A stretch of 64,000 nucleotides of DNA, from positions 8,150 to 72,149 of the forward strand of contig JAEXZY010000165.1 in NCBI GenBank assembly GCA_023404955.1, written 5' to 3'. Every line of letters begins with the position of its first letter. The stretch's first letter is position 1. Positions 58,707 through 64,000 of this stretch are shown here, piece by piece. The notes below the pieces were generated by a model. The model worked only from the letters and a program-made list of their open reading frames with translations, had not been told where the DNA came from and searched no databases. Origin of the DNA: Actinomycetes bacterium (lineage in GTDB: Bacteria > Actinomycetota > Actinomycetes > Mycobacteriales > Mycobacteriaceae). The translations under genes and the position numbers were made by a program.

Positions 58707-59266
58707 CCGGGCCGGAGTACGCGGGCCTGGGCGGCTGGACCCCGGAGAAGCTCGGCGTCCCCGGCGCGGTACGGGCGGTGGTCACCGCGCCGGAGCCGGT
58801 GCTGAGCCAACCGGGCCCGGAGGTCGACCCGACGTCTGCCGAGGTGGTGCGCCTCGCCGCCGACCTGGTGGCCACCATGCGCGTCTCGCCCGGTTGCGTG
58901 GGACTGGCGGCGCCGCAGGTCGGGGTGAGCGCGCAGGTGTTCGCGGTGGACGTGACGGGGCATCCGAAGGCGGTCACCGTGCACGGCACGTTCGTGCTGT
59001 GCAACGCGCGTGTGGTGGAGGCGTCCCGGTGGAAGGCCGGCCGGGAGGGCTGCATGTCGGTGCCGGACCTGACCGGCGACGTGAAGCGGGCCAGCCGCCT
59101 GGTCGTCGAGGGTGCGCTTCCCGGCAGCGGCGAGCCGGTCCGCCTGGTGACGGACGGCTTCGAGGCGCGGGCGCTCCAGCACGAGATCGACCACTGCGCG
59201 GGGCTGCTCTTCCTCGACCGGGTGGCCGGCGCGCACGCGATCTACCAGCGCAAGGTCTACCTCTGA
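58703..59266 (+). CDS. def: Peptide deformylase
   Basis: Removes the formyl group from nascent proteins; 187 residues. The three motifs are CVGLAAPQVG, EGCMSVP (Cys metal ligand) and QHEIDHCAG (two His ligands with catalytic Glu). The N-terminal extension (GTG 58703, YAGLGGWTPEKLGVPGAVRA) is about 20 residues longer than E. coli Def. The frame is open further upstream, but that stretch is Arg-rich shadow sequence of the ACT gene. Confidence 0.95.
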   Translation: MTGPEYAGLGGWTPEKLGVPGAVRAVVTAPEPVLSQPGPEVDPTSAEVVRLAADLVATMRVSPGCVGLAAPQVGVSAQVFAVDVTGHPKAVTVHGTFVLCNARVVEASRWKAGREGCMSVPDLTGDVKRASRLVVEGALPGSGEPVRLVTDGFEARALQHEIDHCAGLLFLDRVAGAHAIYQRKVYL

Positions 59267-59371
59267 CGGTGGCGGTAGGAATCCAGTGTGGACGACGGTG
59301 GCCGTACGGCGGCGGGTTCCCGGCGCGTCGGACCGGCGAGCCGTGCGCCGCGCGGCTACGGTAGGCGCATC

Positions 59372-60142
59372 ATGCGTCTGACGGTCGGCCCCCTGCCCCC
59401 TGCCGTGTACTGGCGGCGTCGTGCCGTCGTGCTCGGAGCGGGGCTGCTCTTCCTGATTGTCCTGCTGTATTCCTGCACCGGTACGGATCGCAACACCGGC
59501 GCGCCGGGCACCGACCCGTCCCCGACCGGTTCCGCCGGGGCTCAGCCCGACCCGTCCGGCTCGGTGCTGACTCCGCAGTCGGGCAGCCCGTCGCCGGCAC
59601 CGGGCGACACCGGGGGCGGCGGCGCGAACAACGGCGGCGGGAACACAGGCGGCGAGAACACCGGCGGCGGGAACGACGGCGGGGGCGCGAACAACGGGGG
59701 CGGCACCGGCAACGGTGGCGCGACCGGTCAGCCGGTCTCCGACGACGGCACCTGCACCGACTCCGAGCTGCTGGTGACGCCGGTCGCGGTGCCGCCCACC
59801 GCCCAGCGGGGCACCGTGGTCACGCTGCGCCTGAAGGTCAAGAACGTGTCGAACCGTACGTGCAGCCGCGACGTCGGCGCCGACCTCCAGGAGCTGTACG
59901 TCAAGTCGGGCGCGGAGAAGATCTGGTCGTCGGACACCTGCGGCACCGGCAAGGGCTCGGACGTCCAGTCGTTCACGCCGAACTTCGAGCGCTCCTACGA
60001 GCTGGGCTGGAACGGGCGGCTGGACAACAGGTGCGCGAGCGGGCTGGCCGGCGGCGACTTCGCCGCGATCGGCGCGTACCAGGTGTTCGCCCGCGTCGGC
60101 ACCAAGATCAGCGAGCCGGTGAAGCTGACCATCACCGGCTGA
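59372..60142 (+). CDS. Membrane-anchored protein with Gly/Asn-rich linker and extracellular beta domain
   Basis: Uncharacterised protein of 256 residues. A helix (RRAVVLGAGLLFLIVLLYSC, about 15-35) anchors it, possibly as signal-anchor. A Ser/Pro linker then a low-complexity Gly/Asn stretch (about 80-120, repeated GGGN/NNGGG/NTGG units) leads to a C-terminal domain with paired cysteines (TCTDSELLV, NRTCSRDVG, SSDTCGTG, DNRCASGL), probably disulfide-bonded. The domain resembles DUF4232-type actinobacterial extracytoplasmic proteins. ATG 59372 is chosen at the hydrophobic leader; an upstream in-frame start at 59288 is unlikely. Confidence 0.78.
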   Translation: MRLTVGPLPPAVYWRRRAVVLGAGLLFLIVLLYSCTGTDRNTGAPGTDPSPTGSAGAQPDPSGSVLTPQSGSPSPAPGDTGGGGANNGGGNTGGENTGGGNDGGGANNGGGTGNGGATGQPVSDDGTCTDSELLVTPVAVPPTAQRGTVVTLRLKVKNVSNRTCSRDVGADLQELYVKSGAEKIWSSDTCGTGKGSDVQSFTPNFERSYELGWNGRLDNRCASGLAGGDFAAIGAYQVFARVGTKISEPVKLTITG

Positions 60143-60150
60143 GCGGTCGG

Positions 60151-61347
60151 TCAGACGTACCGTTCGAGGATGCTCGCCTCGGCGAGCCGGGACAGGCCCT
60201 CGCGGACACCGCGGGCGCGGGCGTCGCCCACGCCCTCGACCGCCTGGAGGTCTTCCACAGTCGCGCCGAGCAGCCGCTGGAGGCTGCCGAAGTGCACCAC
60301 CAGCCGGTCGACGACGGCGACCGGCAGCCGGGGCACCTTGGCCAGCAGGCGGAACCCGCGCGGGCTGACCGCCGCGTCGAGCGCGTCCGAGGCGGACGGG
60401 TAGCCGATCGCCTTCGCCACCGCCACGAGGTCGATGAGCTCGGTGGCGCTGAGCAGGTCGAGCTCGACGAGCGCCTCGTCGAGCGTGCGCGACTTGCGGC
60501 CGGTCGGCAGGTAGTCGCGGATGACCAGAGTGCGGTCGGCGTCCACGCCGGCCATCAGCTCGTCGAGCTGAAGGGCCAGCAGGCGGCCGTCGGTGCCCAG
60601 CTCCACCACGTAGCCGGCGATCTCGTCGGCGATCCGCCGGACCATCTCCAGCCGCTGCACCACCGCCACCGCGTCGCGGACGGTGACCAGATCCTCGATC
60701 TCCAGCGCGGAGAGCGTGCCGGAGACCTCGTCCAGCCGCAGCTTGTAGCGCTCCAGCGTGGCGAGCGCCTGGTTGGCGCGGGACAGGATGGCCGCCGAGT
60801 CGTCGAGCACGTGCCGCTGACCGTTGACGTAGAGGCTGATGATCCGCATCGACTGGCTGACCGAGATGACCGGGTAGCCGGTCTGCCGGGCCACCCGCTC
60901 GGCGGTGCGGTGCCGGGTGCCGGACTCCTCGGTGGGGATGGACGGGTCCGGCATCAGGTGCGCGCCGGCCTGCACGATCCGGGTGCCGTCGCTGGACAGC
61001 ACCACCGCGCCGTCCATCTTGCACAGCTCACGGACCCGGGTGGCGGAGAACTCCACGTCCATCGGGAAGCCACCGGTGCAGATCTGCTCGACCACCTTGT
61101 CGTAGCCGAGCACGATCAGCGCGCCGGTGCGGCCGCGCAGGATCCGCTCCAGGCCGTCCCGCAGGGCGGTGCCGGGAGCCATCAGGGCGAGGTTGGCGCG
61201 CAGCGGATCGGCGCCGGCCCCGCCGCCGACGCTTCCGTTGACGCTCACGCTGATGGCACGAGCGGGGTTGCCGCTCACGGCGCCGGTACGGGCGTGCGGC
61301 GTCGCCGTTGCGGGCTTGGTGGCATCGCGGTCGATCGGCACGGGCAC
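60151..61347 (-). CDS. disA: DNA integrity scanning diadenylate cyclase DisA
   Basis: Makes c-di-AMP from ATP and scans DNA for branched structures; 398 residues. The DAC domain has the catalytic motifs KMDGAVVLS (DGA) and GTRHRTAERV (RHR). A central helical domain and C-terminal helix-hairpin-helix (LQAVEGVGDARARGVREGL) bind DNA. The N-terminal 45 residues are a Ser/Ala/Gly-rich extension. It lies downstream of radA on the same strand, the usual actinobacterial radA-disA pair, and RadA is known to modulate DisA in some bacteria. Confidence 0.97.
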   Translation of the reverse strand: MPVPIDRDATKPATATPHARTGAVSGNPARAISVSVNGSVGGGAGADPLRANLALMAPGTALRDGLERILRGRTGALIVLGYDKVVEQICTGGFPMDVEFSATRVRELCKMDGAVVLSSDGTRIVQAGAHLMPDPSIPTEESGTRHRTAERVARQTGYPVISVSQSMRIISLYVNGQRHVLDDSAAILSRANQALATLERYKLRLDEVSGTLSALEIEDLVTVRDAVAVVQRLEMVRRIADEIAGYVVELGTDGRLLALQLDELMAGVDADRTLVIRDYLPTGRKSRTLDEALVELDLLSATELIDLVAVAKAIGYPSASDALDAAVSPRGFRLLAKVPRLPVAVVDRLVVHFGSLQRLLGATVEDLQAVEGVGDARARGVREGLSRLAEASILERYV

Positions 61348-61470
61348 AGTCTACGGACTGCCATGCGGTGGGTGCTCTCGTGGTTACTGTGATGTGTCAC
61401 GATGCCCGGCTCGGGCGGGTCGGCGCGGCCTGCGTGGCCTGCCCGGAAACGCCCGGCGGATGCCACCGTG

Positions 61471-62922
61471 TCACTCCGCCGACGCGCGGGCGGCCGCCTG
61501 GAGTGCGGCACGCACGTCAGTGACCTCGATCACGCGCATGTTCTCCGGCCCGGCGCCGCTGCTCTCCGGCCCGCACCCGGGCGGCACGAGGGCCAGCCGG
61601 AAGCCGAGCCGGGCGGCCTCGGCCAGCCGCCGGGGCACCGCGCCGACGCGACGGACCTCGCCGGTGAGACCCACCTCGCCGATGGCCACCAGATGCGGGT
61701 TGAGCGCCAGGTTGAGCCCGCCGGAGGCGACAGCGAGCGCCACCGCCAGGTCGGCCGCCGGCTCCACCACCCGGATGCCGCCGACGGTGGCGGCGAAGAC
61801 CTCCCGGTCGTGCAGCGTGAGCCGCTCGGTGCGGCGCTGGAGCACCGCGAGGACCATCGCGAGCCGGGCGCTGTCGAGGCCGGAGACGGTACGCCGCGGC
61901 GAGCCGGCCACGGTGGCCCCGATCAGCGCCTGCACCTCGGTCACCAGCGCCCGGCGCCCCTCCATCGCCACCGTCACGCAGGTGCCCGGCACCGGTTCGG
62001 AGTAGCGGGTCAGGAACAGGCCGGACGGGTCGGCCAGGCTGCTGATGCCGCCCTCGTGCATCTCGAAGCAGCCCACCTCGTCGGCCGCGCCGAAGCGGTT
62101 CTTCACGCCGCGCACCATGCGCAGCGAGGAGTGCTTGTCGCCCTCGAAGTGCAGCACCACGTCGACCAGGTGCTCCAGCACGCGAGGACCGGCCACCTGG
62201 CCGTCCTTGGTGACGTGCCCGACCAGCACGGTGGCGATGCCGCGCTCCTTGGCCACCGCGACCAGGGCGGCGGTGACCGCGCGGACCTGGGTGACGCCGC
62301 CCGGCACGCCCTCGGTGCCGGTGGTCGAGATGGTCTGCACCGAGTCGAGCACCAGCAGCCCCGGCTTGACCGCGTCGAGGTGGCCGAGCACCGCCGACAG
62401 GTCGCTCTCGGCGGCCAGATAGAGCTGGTCGTGCAGGGTGCCCATCCGCTCGGCGCGCAGCCGCACCTGGCTGACCGACTCCTCGCCGCTGACCACCAGC
62501 GACGGGCTGCCGGCACCGGCCGCCCACTGCTGGGCCACGTCGAGCAGCAGCGTCGACTTGCCCACCCCGGGCTCACCGGCGAGCAGCACCACAGCGCCGG
62601 GGACCAGGCCGCCGCCGAGCACCCGGTCGAGCTCGCTCACACCGGTGGGACGGGCCCGGGCGGGCGCGGCGCTGATCGTGGCGATCGGCCGGGCCGGTTC
62701 GGCCGGCATCCGCGAGCTGACCACCCGGCCGGAGACCATCGGGCCGGTGACCGTGCACTCGACCACCGAACCCCACTCGCCGCACTCGGGGCACCGGCCC
62801 ACCCACTTCGGGGGCTGGTGGCCGCAGGCGTCGCACTCGTAGGCCGGGCGGGGTTCGCGGGTGGCGGCGCGACCGCGGCCGGCGCCGGCACGGGAGGGGG
62901 TCGATCGGGGCGTGGTCACCAC
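61471..62922 (-). CDS. radA: DNA repair protein RadA
   Basis: RecA-like branch-migration ATPase of 483 residues. The N-terminal zinc ribbon (YECDACGHQPPKWVGRCPEC) is followed by Walker A LAGEPGVGKSTLLLD, Walker B-like LLVLDSVQTI, and the RadA signature VKNRFGAADEVG. The C-terminal Lon-protease-like domain is DLAVALAVASGGLNLAL onwards. An Arg/Thr-rich extension of about 25 residues precedes the zinc ribbon. It is first in the radA-disA pair, with 123 bases between. Confidence 0.97.
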   Translation of the reverse strand: MVTTPRSTPSRAGAGRGRAATREPRPAYECDACGHQPPKWVGRCPECGEWGSVVECTVTGPMVSGRVVSSRMPAEPARPIATISAAPARARPTGVSELDRVLGGGLVPGAVVLLAGEPGVGKSTLLLDVAQQWAAGAGSPSLVVSGEESVSQVRLRAERMGTLHDQLYLAAESDLSAVLGHLDAVKPGLLVLDSVQTISTTGTEGVPGGVTQVRAVTAALVAVAKERGIATVLVGHVTKDGQVAGPRVLEHLVDVVLHFEGDKHSSLRMVRGVKNRFGAADEVGCFEMHEGGISSLADPSGLFLTRYSEPVPGTCVTVAMEGRRALVTEVQALIGATVAGSPRRTVSGLDSARLAMVLAVLQRRTERLTLHDREVFAATVGGIRVVEPAADLAVALAVASGGLNLALNPHLVAIGEVGLTGEVRRVGAVPRRLAEAARLGFRLALVPPGCGPESSGAGPENMRVIEVTDVRAALQAAARASAE

Positions 62923-63023
62923 CGGACGCTAACCGGCCCGTACGACGAAAGCCCACCCGGAACGGCGACACCGCCGGCGTGGCGCTGGCCACGGCGGCGG
63001 TGCCGACGGAAGGAGGGGAGAGG

Positions 63024-63773
63024 TCAGTGGCCGCCCTCGGCGCCGCCGTCCTCACCGGCGTGCTCACGCGGGTTCACGATCTTCGACGGCGTGGCCTCCG
63101 GGGTCAGCGGGATGCCGATTGGCGCCGGGGTCTTGACGACCTTGCCGTCGCCGAAGTCGAAGGTCAGGTTGACCTGCTGGCCGACGAGCAGCTTCTCGTT
63201 CAGGCCGACGAGCTGGAGGAACCGCGGGTTGCCGGCGTTGAGCTGGGCGTAGCTGAGGGCCGGGATCTCGATCCGGGCCGGCTGACCGGCGGGCGCGGAC
63301 TCGCTCTCGCTCGGCGACGGGCTGGCCGACGGCGACCCGGTCACCTCCAGCGACTGGCTCGGCGACGCGCTCGGGTCGCTCGCGGTCGGCGAGGTGGTGA
63401 CCGGCTCGGTGGGCGAACCGGTCGGGGTGGCCGCGCCGCTCTCACCCGCGCCGGAGCCGGTGAGCACGATCTCCCGCGCGCTGTCGGTGGTGACCGTCAC
63501 TGTCACCGGCTTCTCGCTGTCGTTGTAGATCACCACGTTGACCGGCGCGTTCGACCCGGCCTCGTAGCCCTTCGGGCCCGGGAACTGCACGTAGAGCCCG
63601 CGCACCTTGAAGAGGTTGTCGGAGGTCTGGACGTTGACGCCCTGTACCGACGGGATCTTGTTGGCGGTCTCGGAAATCTGCCCGGCGCCGCACCCGGACA
63701 GCAGCAGGCTCGCCGCCGCCGTGCCGGCCAGCAGCAGGGCCGGCCCCCGGGAACCCCTGATCGAGCGCGTCAC
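63024..63773 (-). CDS. LpqE-like lipoprotein
   Basis: Secreted lipoprotein of 249 residues. GTG 63773 follows GAGGACCGAC. The signal sequence RGPALLLAGTAAASLLLSGC ends in lipobox LLSGC (Cys about 28). An Ig-like beta domain follows (NLFKVRGLYVQFPGPKGYE; APVNVVIYNDSEKPVTVTV), interrupted by a Ser/Pro/Thr-rich insertion (about 120-165), then a final strand region (LLVGQQVNLTFDFGDGKVV). The position upstream of radA on the same strand is that of Rv3584 lpqE. Function unknown; the domain recalls copper-chaperone-like folds. Confidence 0.85.
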   Translation of the reverse strand: MTRSIRGSRGPALLLAGTAAASLLLSGCGAGQISETANKIPSVQGVNVQTSDNLFKVRGLYVQFPGPKGYEAGSNAPVNVVIYNDSEKPVTVTVTTDSAREIVLTGSGAGESGAATPTGSPTEPVTTSPTASDPSASPSQSLEVTGSPSASPSPSESESAPAGQPARIEIPALSYAQLNAGNPRFLQLVGLNEKLLVGQQVNLTFDFGDGKVVKTPAPIGIPLTPEATPSKIVNPREHAGEDGGAEGGH

Positions 63774-63914
63774 GTCGGTCCTCCTCGTCACGATCCCCGC
63801 CCGGTCGACCACCGGGCACGGGGTGGCCATACCCGCGCAGACCGCGCTCCAGGGTAGTTGGAGCTGATCGAGGCCCGCACGCGGACCCGGCAATGCCACC
63901 TCGGAGTGGACTCC

Positions 63915-64000
63915 TCAGACCACCCGGCCGCTCGTCACCAGCAGCACCACATCGATGAGCGCCACCACCAGGACCGCCCGGAAGGCGGTCGCCGAGCGTC
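63915..64000 (-). CDS. C-terminal fragment of a membrane protein, cut by window end
   Basis: On the minus strand a frame enters from the right edge and stops at TGA 63915-63917. The visible residues include FRAVLVVALIDVVLLVTSG, one hydrophobic helix followed by a very short tail. This fits the end of a small integral membrane protein. Too little is visible to identify it. Confidence 0.4.
   Translation of the reverse strand, partial: RSATAFRAVLVVALIDVVLLVTSGRVV

Noticed and set aside
61348..61470. c-di-AMP riboswitch near disA
   Set aside because: The 123-base gap between radA and disA shows no recognisable ydaO-type motif.

Overview
The window reads as two actinobacterial genome pieces joined inside one gene. 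From base 1 to about 55,150 the gene content and order match the fast-growing Mycobacterium (Mycolicibacterium) equivalent of the M. tuberculosis Rv3661-Rv3596c segment, mostly inverted: HAD phosphatase, Ms1-type small RNA, ssd, Tad pilus genes, Rv3651, Rv3649 helicase, cspA, topA, adenylate cyclase, holB, tRNA-Thr, galE, ppgS, ppa, dacB, tilS, hpt, ephA, ftsH, folE-folP-folB-folK, panC, coaX, lysS, lsr2 and the start of clpC. From about 55,213 to the end the clpC sequence and the genes after it (mutY, an ACT-domain gene, def, a membrane-anchored protein, disA, radA, an LpqE-like lipoprotein) look like Micromonospora or a close relative, including a palindromic intergenic element I associate with that group. 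The simplest reading is an assembly or binning chimera joined at a conserved clpC stretch. It should be excluded before any evolutionary conclusion is drawn across that point.

Layout. 1-5.8 kb: HAD phosphatase and Ms1-like RNA facing a septum-site/CpaE-like ATPase and a minimal Tad (Flp pilus) operon. 5.8-11.1 kb: membrane Ser/Thr kinase, Rv3651-like sensor protein, MrfA-type helicase, cold-shock gene with a long structured leader. 11.2-18.7 kb: topA, membrane adenylate cyclase, DNA polymerase III delta-prime subunit, tRNA-Thr(CGT), nitrilase-family amidase. 18.7-29.0 kb: cell-envelope block. 29.1-33.1 kb: TerC-family protein under a likely manganese riboswitch, a beta-lactamase-fold hydrolase, a UraD-like protein, pyrophosphatase. 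33.2-42.5 kb: PBP4-type carboxypeptidase, metallopeptidase, tilS, hpt, molybdopterin oxidoreductase, SIMPL lipoprotein, a TetR-HTH/TM/PE-PPE fusion, epoxide hydrolase. 42.7-55 kb: ftsH with the folate operon, pantothenate/CoA genes (no panD), lysS, lsr2, clpC. 57-64 kb: the second organism's DNA-repair and c-di-AMP neighbourhood.

The most interesting biology is the minus-strand operon 21,434-29,018. Five genes are coupled by short overlaps: a 1306-residue Pls/PosA-type single-module NRPS, an M1 metallopeptidase, a multi-spanning flippase-like protein, the polyprenyl-phosphate GalNAc synthase PpgS and its DUF2304 partner. The NRPS adenylation pocket, aligned by eye to GrsA, reads D-A-E-S-I-G-T-V-V-K, which points to lysine. 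The last three genes are the conserved mycobacterial arabinogalactan-galactosamine module. The first two are absent from the corresponding M. tuberculosis locus as I remember it. A lysine homopolymer or conjugate synthetase physically coupled to lipid-linked amino-sugar synthesis is, to my knowledge, undescribed in mycobacteria.
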